Below, piece by piece: positions 53,879-63,128 of a DNA stretch of 64,000 nt. The DNA comes from Alisma plantago-aquatica (taxonomy: Eukaryota; Streptophyta; Magnoliopsida; Alismatales; Alismataceae). The stretch lies in contig OY856409.1 in assembly GCA_963693085.1 (NCBI GenBank), positions 659,910,591 through 659,974,590 of the forward strand, written 5' to 3'. Made by a program: the position numbers and the translations under genes. Position 1 is the stretch's first letter; every line of letters starts with the position of its first letter. The notes under the pieces were generated by a model. It made no database searches. It saw nothing but the letters and a program-made list of their open reading frames with translations, and was not told the DNA's origin.

Positions 53879-54098
53879 ATTGGGCAGTCCTGGCCACATG
53901 GACTTTGTAGATAATACTTGCTAGGCTGATGTAGCCAAATTTGATTGGCTCAATAATATTGATCTTACAAAAATTGTAGTAATTACTAGGACAATCAGAT
54001 TAAGACAAATCATATAAGAAAAACTTCTCAACAAAATGAGAGGAATACAAATAAAATATAGTTTAAACCTAATTCTAATCTTAGTTCCAAAAGTACCC
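53879..54098 (+). repeat. 3' LTR of element Y, third fragment, truncated
   Basis: Homologous to about 7365-7598 of the 5' LTR. The match ends abruptly after TTCCAAAAGTA. The remaining 1.07 kb of the LTR and the right edge of Y are not found further right, so this end was deleted. Confidence 0.85.
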
Positions 54099-54640
54099 TT
54101 GTATGTTGTACGAGCTATGGTAAATAGATACATCCACACGGGTGGGAAGGGGCGTGGGACTCATCATAGTAATATGTTGGTTGTACAAGCAACGGTAAAG
54201 AGATACATCATCATAGGAAACAAGCAAGCACCCTTGCATGTGGATCCATAATCCTTGATAAGGGAGTGAGTTTGATCTTTAAGCTCCTTATTCTTGCATG
54301 TAAAGTGATAAATTGTGGTGTTGCATCACCACCATTAAGCCAATTCACATGGCGTCTTTGCCGAAAGTTTTGTTCTTCAGCTATTTCAATGCTTTTGAGT
54401 TTGTTTTCAACCTCCTTTTCATTTTCAATAGATAATGGGAACAAGGGGTTGATACTATATGTTGCATCTACATTCTCATATGTGGTTCTAGCTTTACTTT
54501 ATGCTAACATTATCTTTCACTCACAATTTTAAGAGCCACCTTTGTGTTTTTAAGTTTTGTTTTCAACATACAAGATTTTCCCTTCACAAATTTACCCAAA
54601 ATATTTGTAACATTAACCCAAGCCAAGAAGACCAAAACAT
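54099..54640 (-). pseudogene. Fragment of a LINE ORF2 (region between endonuclease and RT)
   Basis: The minus strand gives EEQNFRQRRHVNWLNGGDAT followed by IRSLKIKLTPLSRIMD (54444 down to 54211). This matches the linker before RT in plant L1 ORF2; compare RSHINWLKNRDTNSKF in LINE A and KARCTWLKLGDSNTAFFH in LINE B. Upstream, about 54640-54530, another frame reads VNVTNILGKF...LKTKLKNTKVALKI, like the segment preceding it. Neither the endonuclease nor RT is present, so both ends are lost. A near-repeat with TTGTAC.AGC.A.GGTAAA occurs twice at about 54100-54210. Confidence 0.65.
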
Positions 54641-57222
54641 AAGTCTAAATAGTTTAAGGGTTTTGATTTCCTTCTTGATATTGATGATCATCCAAGCGTG
54701 ATCATGAAATGTGTGTGCACTTAGTTTCATGAATGCATCAAGCAAGGTGTATGCCCAAGCTTCTTTGATAAATCCCAGTCGATTTTACATGATATTCTAT
54801 GCCTCACTCCTTATCTATTAGACTAATTAATGGCACCTCTCCCTATATTTAGTCCAAAGAGAACAACAACAACAACAATCTTACCAAAATTTTCCAAACT
54901 CACACTAGGGATAAGAAAATCACTTCTCATATGTCTTTATGATGATACTAGGAATTACATGTGTCGGTATTTGCCTTGTATGAATTAAAAGGTATACAGA
55001 GAGACAACATACAAGAAAGTGCTTCAACAAACATATATGTGGATGAATTGATAATCCAATAAAAAGGACACTAGATGGCATGTTAGTTTGTACTATATAT
55101 GAATCTATTATGTTTTCATATGGTACATACTTGTAATCATACATACAAGTAGCACCTACGGTTAAGCATGAGAGTACTAACTTATTCATATATGAATGTA
55201 TGTGGACTACAAATGCTAGTAGTTCGATAAATGGTACCTTATATAATGGAAAATGAGAAGAACACTAGAAGACAAAAGCTATAGAATACATATTGATTAC
55301 CTCACATAGGTGTAACTAGGATACACAGAGATCAATTTTAACAAATATGGATATATAAAGAGATAATAACATCACCAGATTTGAAATGAATGAATGCATA
55401 TAATAACCCACATATATGTAACCTAGAAATATTTAAACATATGTGATTAAAGATGGATCTTAGAATGGAATAAATATCCAATAAATCATATATTAGCTAA
55501 ATTAGACTAAAACCCATAATATGTCTTTAAGTGATCAAGACAAGGATAAGAATATACCTACACGAGGAATTTATACATGTGTTTGTTTTGATTTCACTGA
55601 CATGCATCTAGGGCGAAAACTTGCCTTGGTGGACCACATTTAACAAATAGAGTTAACATTTAGCAGTGAGGATCAAGTATGGACATCTTCTCAATTTTAT
55701 TTCAAAATATAAGGCATATTTGTGTCACACTCCTCTTTTTGAATCTCTTTAAGTCATTTGGGAACATCAGTTGCCATAAAGTGATTCCTCCACGATTGTT
55801 ATTGAAATCTTACATCCCCTATGTATGGGTCCTTTGACCCCAATTTCTATATGTTTATTGGTTTCATTCAGTTTGTACTTGCATATTATTTGGACTGAAC
55901 TTATGACTTGCCTTCATGATTTACGCATGTGTGGTTTTGACTAATCATATCTAGAAGTAGATACACCATATTTTTAGGTACTTAGGTTCTAGTCCTCATG
56001 CTGAGTTTTGAGGTTTTAGTCCTCCTATCATACTTATATCATAGTAATTGAGATCTTAGTCCTCCTTCTAGGCACCGAGGTTTTAGTCTTCCAACCATCA
56101 TATATTTATTTGGCACTAAGGTTTTAATCCTCCTATCCTTGGTTTGAAATTTATGGGTTCCAATCCTGCTTTTTAGATTATGCTAGTATATATTATAATC
56201 AACATGAATTTCATTATTTACTTGTGTGTGTGGAATCATTCAAAATTCAAAGGAGCTTTATTTAATTATTCACATCATATGAATGCCTAAATCTCTTATT
56301 ACTACTCTTTTGTTATACTTTCCATTGAAGGTTACCAATTTTGTAGCCCTCCTTTGATTGGAAACACCCTTACTTTTGTCCTTACATCCTTTTAATGCCT
56401 AAATATTTAATTAATGCACATATACCAACATTTATACACAACTTTCGTCATTTATACACTTCTAGGTGTTGTTCCCAAACAACATAATTGTAGATAACTT
56501 AGATAATAATGACTTAGGAGGACCATGAACCATGAATTTGGACTTTGAAGGATATATTGATATGGACATGTTTCTTCTACATCGATCCTTTGTAATAATT
56601 AGATGTTCTCTTATCTATTGTAATATATACCACCCTTGAGACGGGGAATTTTGCAAAGAAGTTGTAATAATGAAATAGTTAAATTTTCCACTACAAAATA
56701 ATTACCATGCTTTATGTATCATATTATTATGAAATAAAAATACATATTATCCATCATACATAATTGTGTGTTAGGATTTAGATGGTTTTATTCCTCAATA
56801 AGTAATGAGTGGACCCCCTCATGAATCTCACTCCTTACACAAGCCATATAAATGTTACAAGCATTGGATTATTATAAAAAACCACAATATTACACATTTT
56901 AGATCACAAGTATTCGCCACAAGAAAAACAATTACCATATCTACATCCACAAAATAAATTGATTTTTAAGGTGGCATATTAGTTTATGTAATATACTATC
57001 ATATCACTTATAATAGTTGGTGATTTATGTGGATACATATTGCACACATCTTCAATGACGATGTTTCATTTCAAAGCCCATACCCCATGAGAGGTGTAAG
57101 ACATCGATTTTGACACCACTATAGTAGTTTTGTGAGAGGGGGTGAAACATAAATATAGAAAAATACCAACAAAACTCTTATCCAATTGATTTGTCATAGC
57201 CATAAAATGACAACATAGAAAA

Positions 57223-57223
<1 letters not shown>
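54641..57223. other. Unassigned AT-rich DNA with a dispersed motif
   Basis: I see no gene or element boundary in these 2.6 kb. An (AAC)n-like stretch lies near 54865. At about 55985-56175 the unit GAGGTTTTAGTCCTCCT recurs about six times in degenerate form with uneven spacing of about 20-55 bases. Confidence 0.5.

Positions 57224-57314
<91 letters not shown>
57224..57314. repeat. (AC)n followed by (AT)n microsatellite
   Basis: About 39 bases of AC repeat (57224-57262) run directly into about 52 bases of AT repeat, ending 12 bases before the duplicated target of LINE B. Open frames across it translate to Tyr-Ile and Val-Cys runs and are not genes. Confidence 0.97.
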
Positions 57315-57317
<3 letters not shown>

Positions 57318-57352
57318 AATATTGAATATACCTTGGTACAAAAGATGAACCC

Positions 57353-59065
57353 ATGGTGCTAGGGTTTGGAAGCGCCCGTGGCGGCGGTCGTACGGGAACA
57401 AGCGGAGGAGGACGAGGGACGAGACCTCCGGATGGGCGCCCGCCGGAGGAGGAGAGTAACTCGAACAAGATTCTTAATAACCTGGGGATTAACCTGAACT
57501 ACGGAAGTTACAAGGGAGATGCGAGTAGCGAGAACGGTGACATTTTCCACGATGCCGCCATGGAAATCAGCAGTCCAAGAGAAGGTGAGGCAGTGTTCAC
57601 CCCGGATCCGGCTAGCGCCGCTCAGGAAACTATTCCGACCACCGGTATGGCACAGGGGTCGTACAAAAGTGCTCTGGAAGGGGGTACTGGAGTCAATGAT
57701 CGTAGACGGACGCTGACATATGAAGATATCACTGTCAAACAGACTGTGAGAGGGCCGGTGGTTTCTATTTCAGATTCGGCAAAGAGAGATCTACTTCTAC
57801 CATGGGAGCATACTGTAGTTGTTAAACTATTGGGGAAGGAGATAGGATATATGACGCTACGAGATAAGATTAGACTTCTTTGGAAACCTAAAGGACAATT
57901 CAATCTGATCGATTTGGACAATGATTTTTTCCTGGTTCAGATGCAGAGCAAGGATGATTATCTTCAGGCTTTACTGGGAGGACCATGGCCTCTGTTTGGA
58001 TCGTACTTATGGGTGCACAGATGGGATCCGTGTTTTGTTCCGCATAACAAACCTCCTGAGAAGATTGTGGTTTGGGTGAGGATTCCGAATCTCCCAATTC
58101 ATCTATACAATGATGTGTTCTTATCGACTGTTGGAGATTTGATCGGTCAGACCGTGAGAGTCGATACCAATACGTCGGCCCAGAAGCGGGGGAGATTTGC
58201 TAGAATCGCGGTCGAAGTATGCATTACAAAACCATTATTGCCTGCTTTCTTCTTGGACGACACAAGGTATCTTATCCAATACGAAAATTTGCCTAATATC
58301 TGCATCAAATGCGGGCGTGTCGGTCATTTGGCAGATTCATGCGTAACTAAGGAACCTACAGAGGGGGACAACATGGTTGTGGCAGATGGAAGTCAGGAGG
58401 ATCAAGTGATTCCCAGAGGACCAGAGTACTCGGTCGAAATTTTCGCAAGACCTGTGGGAAGAAGGAATCGGAGGAATACCCTTAACAGAGATAAGGAGCA
58501 GACGAACAGGGATGTACAAAGGAACAGGTTTGAAAACCTACAGGATTTGGAGGAGGAGGATGGGAATACGGAAGTGCAGCCAGAGGAAGTGGCGTCCCGT
58601 ATCACAAACAATGTGGATTGGAGGGCAAGGAAACAGAAAGCCAAACAAACCCGTAATGGTGCAAGCAATGAGGAGGTTCCACAAGAAACGCAGAGGACAC
58701 AGCAAGAGCAGCAAACACCGACAAGGAAAGATACACACTCAGCTGTCATTGTGACAGGCGATAACCTAGTGGAAGGACAAGGGTTCCGAAGTTCTTCAAC
58801 CACTCATATGGAGTTCAGAATGGGCTGGACGGAGGGGCAACAAGCTACGAGAGGTGCGTCTTCTTCAGGAGTGGGGGTACATCTGCGGAACAGACGAATT
58901 GTCTACAAACCCCCCCGCCTTTGTCTACGTCAAGGAAACGGGGGAAACAATCTCAGGAGGACGAAGATGTTGATAGGGGAAGAACTGCAGAAGAGAGATC
59001 TGAACAACAACCAATCGTTGGTTAATGATTTACATGATTTGGAATGTGCAAGGTATCTGCGATAA
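57353..59065 (+). CDS. LINE B ORF1: RNA-binding protein with DUF4283-like domain and CCHC knuckle
   Basis: 570 residues, intact. A Gly/Arg-rich N-terminus is followed by an acidic region. A DUF4283-like domain covers about residues 145-310 (LLLPWEHTVVVKLLGKEIGY, GGPWPLFGSYLWVHRWDP, VVWVRIPNLPIHLYN). A zinc knuckle CIKCGRVGHLADSC lies at about 316-329, and the tail is long, charged and Gln/Arg-rich. In plant L1 elements this protein is thought to coat the LINE RNA and accompany ORF2p to the nucleus. ATG 57353 is the first in the element. The ORF overlaps ORF2 by 41 bases in another frame. LINE A ORF1 has the same domain order with a stop before the knuckle. The domain call comes from motif resemblance. 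Confidence 0.92.
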   Translation: MVLGFGSARGGGRTGTSGGGRGTRPPDGRPPEEESNSNKILNNLGINLNYGSYKGDASSENGDIFHDAAMEISSPREGEAVFTPDPASAAQETIPTTGMAQGSYKSALEGGTGVNDRRRTLTYEDITVKQTVRGPVVSISDSAKRDLLLPWEHTVVVKLLGKEIGYMTLRDKIRLLWKPKGQFNLIDLDNDFFLVQMQSKDDYLQALLGGPWPLFGSYLWVHRWDPCFVPHNKPPEKIVVWVRIPNLPIHLYNDVFLSTVGDLIGQTVRVDTNTSAQKRGRFARIAVEVCITKPLLPAFFLDDTRYLIQYENLPNICIKCGRVGHLADSCVTKEPTEGDNMVVADGSQEDQVIPRGPEYSVEIFARPVGRRNRRNTLNRDKEQTNRDVQRNRFENLQDLEEEDGNTEVQPEEVASRITNNVDWRARKQKAKQTRNGASNEEVPQETQRTQQEQQTPTRKDTHSAVIVTGDNLVEGQGFRSSSTTHMEFRMGWTEGQQATRGASSSGVGVHLRNRRIVYKPPRLCLRQGNGGNNLRRTKMLIGEELQKRDLNNNQSLVNDLHDLECARYLR

Positions 59066-62000
59066 GGATACCCAAGATGTGTTACGAGATCTGGTGCGGA
59101 AATACAAGGTGTCGGTGCTAGCAGTAGTTGAACCCAGAACCAGTGGACAGCGGGCTGAAGACATTATCCTGAGCCTGGGGTTCTCACGCTCCCACAGAGT
59201 GGAGGCAGTGGGGTTTTCGGGAGGGATTTGGCTTTTATGGAGGGAAGAGATTCACAACGTCAAGGTCATCTGGAGCCATCAACAGTTTGTTCATATCGAA
59301 GTAGACGATCGGGTTGCCGTCACTAGTGTCTATGGACACACGACCCGTTCGGGAAGAAGATATTTGTGGAATAGGTTGCGAGAGATTTCTGGCAACATGA
59401 TCTTACCCTGGGTGCTAGCAGGGGATTTTAATGCTCATCTGACGCCGGAGGAGAAGACGGGAGGTCGTACTCTGGATGCTAGAAGCTTCTATGAGTTTGC
59501 TTCTACTTTGGCGGAGTGTAATGTTACTGAATTGGAAGCAAGTGGACCTTGCATGACGTTTAGGCGGGGTATGCTTCAAATGCGACTGGATCGTGCCTTG
59601 GGAAACCATAAATGGCGGGAGGAGTTCGGTAATTCGTCTGTGCAGGTGTTGGAGAGGTTGAAATCCGATCACTCGCCCATCCTGGTATCAGCTTATGGTG
59701 CTAGAAAGGTATACACTAGAGTACCAAGGACCCAACATGTGTGGCATGAGAGGAGCAATTTTCTGGAGTTGTTAAAACAGAATTGGGATACTAATCTACC
59801 TTTCTTGATAGCGTCAAGGAAGTTCCTGGACATAGCTATGAAGTGGGATGATCAGGTCCATAAGAAAGAAAGGAGATCGACTAGAGCACTCAAAACCCGT
59901 CTGCTGCTGATTCAAGAGGAGATGGCGAGGCACTACACACCAGAGCTGGAAAACACGATGCTGGATGTACAAGAACAAATTCTTGAAGATATGAGAAGGG
60001 AAGAGATTGAATGGAGGCAGAAGGCGAGATGTACTTGGTTGAAATTAGGCGACTCTAATACCGCCTTCTTCCATGCGTCGGTGAAGAGCAGAAGATGGAG
60101 GAATCAGATCACCCGGCTCCAGGATGATGATGGCAATTGGATTACGCAAAGCACTGAGCTTAAAGAGATGGTGCGGAATTATTTCAGTAACTTACTTACT
60201 GATTCTATGCTGATTCAGGGTGGGGCAAATGTTCAGGGGTACATTGGTGTTTTTCCTCATTTGTCCAGGGGAGTTACTCAACAGCTGAGTGGGATACCTT
60301 CGGCAGAAGAGATTTTCACTAATCTGAATGCTATGCAGTCTATCAAGGCACCGGGGCCAGACGGGATTGATGCAGGGTTCCTGAAGTTCAATTGGTCGGT
60401 ACTGGAGGAGGGTCTGGTTAGGGAAGTCAAGGAAGCTTTCTCGGGCATGCCTCTTGCTACTGGATCTACAGATTCTACAGTCGTTCTTATTCCAAAATTA
60501 AAACACCCTACTAAGTGCTCACACCTTAGACCAATTTCGTTGAAAAATGTCTGCATTAAATTAATGTCGAAGATCATTGTCAATAGAATCAAACCGTTTC
60601 TTGATGGGTGGATTTCCCCGATGCAACTCAGTTTCATTCCTGGGAGGAAGATACACGATAATACAATACTGTTACAGGAAATCATACACTCCATGGAGAA
60701 GGTCCATTCGAGAAAACAAAGTATGGCAGTTAAGATTGATCTCTCTAAAGCCTATGATCGGCTTAGCTGGAAGTTCATAGAAGACACCCTCAGGCGTACG
60801 GCTATCCCTACCAATCTGATTAATTTGATTATGCAAATTCTTACCACAGGTGAATCTACCATTGTCTTCAATGGAGAAACTATCCCTCCTATTAAACCTT
60901 CTCGCGACGTCAAGCAGGGAGATCCGTTATCGCCCTACATCTTTGTGTTATGCCTGGATCGTCTGAGTCAGGCAATTGAACGGGAAGTCAATCTCGGAGC
61001 ATGGAAACCAGCGAGTTTCACGAGACACAAGGTCCAATTTACTCACCTGTGTTTTGCAGATGATTTAGTCCTCTTTGCGGAGGCGGAGGCTCGTCAAGCA
61101 GGGGTGATGCGGAGAGTTCTGGAGGAATTAGGACAAGTCTTTGGACAGGAAGTTGCGCTGGAGAAATCCATGGTGTTTTTCTCGAAGAACACTACACCGG
61201 TGATTGCAAGGGGGATCAGCAGAAGGTTGGGTATTCGACAGACGGATGATTTAGGAAAGCATCTCGGTATCCCAGTAATTCACAAAAGAAATTCGAAACA
61301 TCTGTATCTTGACCTGGTTGCTTCGTTTCAGAATAAGGTGAATGCGTGGAGCAATAAGAGGCTGTCTATGGCTGGGCGAGTCACGTTGGTGAATGCAGCC
61401 CTGACCAATACGGCCACTCATTTGATGCAAGCAGTACAGCTACCTGCCTCTATCACGGACAAACTTAACCAGATAACCAGGAACTTTGTGTGGGGGGCTA
61501 CGGATGATAGGAGGAAGATTCATCTCGTAGCTTGGAAGACCATTCTCAAGCCTAAGGAGCATGGAGGTCTGGGCATCAGATGTGCCAGGAGAATTAACAT
61601 AGCTCTTATGAGGAAGCAGGCCTGGAGCTTCGAGTCAGACGCGGTTCCGGTGTGGAAGTCCCTCATGCAGGCGAAATACACGAAGGGACCTCGTATCAGA
61701 CAGTCCGGTTCTATGGTGTGGAGAAGTATCCTTGGAAACCGAGAGTATATAAGAAACCATATGGCCATCGCGATTGGGGATGGAAGGAGGATGAATGTTT
61801 GGAGAGATAGGTGGCTGCGAGGAGGAGTGTGTCCAATCCCCAGGACGGATATTTTGATCCCGCCTGAGCTCGAACACCTGAAGGTAGCAGACATGATAAA
61901 CCTTGATGGAGATTGGGATTGGCAGTTCGTGGAGTCCTATTTCAATGCTGAATCTAGGAATCGCTTACGAGGTATGCGACCACCATTGCCGGAACCTCAT

Positions 62001-63080
62001 CCGGATGTTTTCTACTGGGACACGGCGCAAGGTGGGAGACCTTCTATGGCGATCTTCTATAAGGATACTTACCTACAGGAGGAAGAAGTGTCCTACCCTT
62101 GGGATCTTATCTGGAGCACTCTGGTGCCCCCAAGAGTCAAGTTGTTCTTGTGGCTGGCTGGACACAATTGCTTGCTGACTACTGTCGAAAGACACCGGCG
62201 GGGATTGTCGGATGACAAGATCTGTCCGTTATGCAATGGAGAAGAGGAGGATTTGCTGCACACAATCCAGCTCTGCCCCAAAACTAGTAAAATTTGGGAT
62301 AACACTCCAGGGTTTCAGGAATACAGGCACCTCTCGCAGAATGGAACCAACTGGTTCTGGGAGAATATGTTGCAGGCGGGGTGGCGTCAGCGGTTTGCCA
62401 TCACCTCTTGGCAGGTGTGGAAAGCAAGGAATGAGATCATCTTCAGACATTCGACCAGGGATTTCACTCGAGTGGCCACGGAGGTTCAGGCGTGGATGAA
62501 TGTTCTTAACACTATCTCGAATGGGATCTCCGGTATGAGCAACAATGTGCACATCATTATTACTGAAAGGTGGAAAGCTCCGCGGAGGGGAGTGCTTCAA
62601 ATCTGTGTGGACCTGGCACAGAGGATCGGGGATTCCACACAGAGCACGAGCTTCATTGTTAGGGATGAAAATGGACAGTGGATCGAGGGAGGTACATGGA
62701 AACATATGGGCACGGACCCTCTAGAAGGTGAGTTGTTGGCCATTGCAAAAGCTGTGGATGTATGTGTGATGAGGAGGTGGCCATGCGTGGAGATCATGTC
62801 AGATTCCAAGTTAGAAGTAGAGTATATGAACGGAACTGCTGAGATCCCCCCAAAGTTTAAAAACTTGGTGACTGGGATTCTGTTGAATATATCTAGTCAG
62901 AACATAAAGATTCAGAAAATCAAGAGAACCTGCAATAAGCTTGCTGATAAACTAGCGAAGTGGTTTCTGAAGATTCCTGATCCGGATAGAAGCTTGTTAG
63001 TATGCCCTACTGAACTTAAGGCTATGTTGGATTTTGATAGATTGCATTGTAATAGCGGAGTAGAGGAAATTAATGAATAA
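59025..63080 (+). CDS. LINE B ORF2: endonuclease, reverse transcriptase, zf-RVT and RNase H
   Basis: 1351 residues, intact. APE-type endonuclease at about 1-225: WNVQGICDKDTQ, VEPRTSG, GGIWLLW, GDFNAHLTPEEK and SDHSPIL carry the usual catalytic Asn, Glu, Asp and His. Reverse transcriptase at about 440-760: PGPDGIDAGF, LRPISLKNVCIKLMSKI, IDLSKAYDRLSW, QGDPLSPYIF and the active site CFADDLVLF (about 676-684). A zf-RVT domain follows at about 1026-1095 (VPPRVKLFLWLAGHN, CPLCNGEEEDLLHT). The RNase H fold at about 1190-1310 has VDLAQ, LEGELLAI, MSDSKLEV and KLADKLAKW, so the acidic set looks complete, though the usual His of the last motif is not evident. ORF2 starts inside the end of ORF1, so its translation needs re-initiation or frameshifting. 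Target-primed reverse transcription is the expected role. Confidence 0.95.
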   Translation: MIYMIWNVQGICDKDTQDVLRDLVRKYKVSVLAVVEPRTSGQRAEDIILSLGFSRSHRVEAVGFSGGIWLLWREEIHNVKVIWSHQQFVHIEVDDRVAVTSVYGHTTRSGRRYLWNRLREISGNMILPWVLAGDFNAHLTPEEKTGGRTLDARSFYEFASTLAECNVTELEASGPCMTFRRGMLQMRLDRALGNHKWREEFGNSSVQVLERLKSDHSPILVSAYGARKVYTRVPRTQHVWHERSNFLELLKQNWDTNLPFLIASRKFLDIAMKWDDQVHKKERRSTRALKTRLLLIQEEMARHYTPELENTMLDVQEQILEDMRREEIEWRQKARCTWLKLGDSNTAFFHASVKSRRWRNQITRLQDDDGNWITQSTELKEMVRNYFSNLLTDSMLIQGGANVQGYIGVFPHLSRGVTQQLSGIPSAEEIFTNLNAMQSIKAPGPDGIDAGFLKFNWSVLEEGLVREVKEAFSGMPLATGSTDSTVVLIPKLKHPTKCSHLRPISLKNVCIKLMSKIIVNRIKPFLDGWISPMQLSFIPGRKIHDNTILLQEIIHSMEKVHSRKQSMAVKIDLSKAYDRLSWKFIEDTLRRTAIPTNLINLIMQILTTGESTIVFNGETIPPIKPSRDVKQGDPLSPYIFVLCLDRLSQAIEREVNLGAWKPASFTRHKVQFTHLCFADDLVLFAEAEARQAGVMRRVLEELGQVFGQEVALEKSMVFFSKNTTPVIARGISRRLGIRQTDDLGKHLGIPVIHKRNSKHLYLDLVASFQNKVNAWSNKRLSMAGRVTLVNAALTNTATHLMQAVQLPASITDKLNQITRNFVWGATDDRRKIHLVAWKTILKPKEHGGLGIRCARRINIALMRKQAWSFESDAVPVWKSLMQAKYTKGPRIRQSGSMVWRSILGNREYIRNHMAIAIGDGRRMNVWRDRWLRGGVCPIPRTDILIPPELEHLKVADMINLDGDWDWQFVESYFNAESRNRLRGMRPPLPEPHPDVFYWDTAQGGRPSMAIFYKDTYLQEEEVSYPWDLIWSTLVPPRVKLFLWLAGHNCLLTTVERHRRGLSDDKICPLCNGEEEDLLHTIQLCPKTSKIWDNTPGFQEYRHLSQNGTNWFWENMLQAGWRQRFAITSWQVWKARNEIIFRHSTRDFTRVATEVQAWMNVLNTISNGISGMSNNVHIIITERWKAPRRGVLQICVDLAQRIGDSTQSTSFIVRDENGQWIEGGTWKHMGTDPLEGELLAIAKAVDVCVMRRWPCVEIMSDSKLEVEYMNGTAEIPPKFKNLVTGILLNISSQNIKIQKIKRTCNKLADKLAKWFLKIPDPDRSLLVCPTELKAMLDFDRLHCNSGVEEINE

Positions 63081-63128
63081 AGGGTATCGTTTGGCCAAAA
63101 AAAAAATATATATATACCTTGGTACAAA

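Larger units (their letters stand above)
5669..54098 (+). mobile_element. Element Y: non-autonomous Tekay-like LTR retrotransposon, host of the nested insertions
   Basis: The 5' LTR (5669-8672) is followed by a PBS. The 3' LTR starts at 30334 and matches it in three blocks: 30334-30751, 43063-44345 and 53879-54098. The match stops at the equivalent of base 7598, so about 1.07 kb of the 3' LTR end is missing. Without the nested elements the interior is only about 2.6 kb (8673-9085, 15281-15472, 28324-30333). It shows no gag or pol, hence non-autonomous. Just before the 3' LTR the sequence AATTTTGGGGAAAATTCC plus a purine-rich stretch resembles the end of a Tekay polyprotein and its PPT. The right target-site duplication cannot be seen because that end is lost. 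Confidence 0.85.
57343..63111 (+). mobile_element. LINE B: apparently intact L1-type retrotransposon
   Basis: Flanked by a perfect 17-bp duplication ATATACCTTGGTACAAA (57326-57342 and 63112-63128). An A-run at 63097-63106 ends in a short TA stretch, typical of a LINE 3' end. Both ORFs are open over their full length. The 5' leader is only 10 bases before the ORF1 ATG, so it is either a full-length element with a very short leader or slightly 5'-truncated. LINE A, of the same type, also has its first ATG within a few bases of its 5' end, which favours the first. No decay is visible, so the insertion is young. Confidence 0.95.

Noticed and set aside
54211..54444. 77-codon minus-strand frame as a small gene
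   Set aside because: Its sequence matches the LINE ORF2 linker and it lacks both neighbouring domains, so it is a pseudogene fragment.
57066..57468. Frames giving Tyr-Ile and Cys-Val runs
   Set aside because: They are translations of the (AC)n(AT)n microsatellite.
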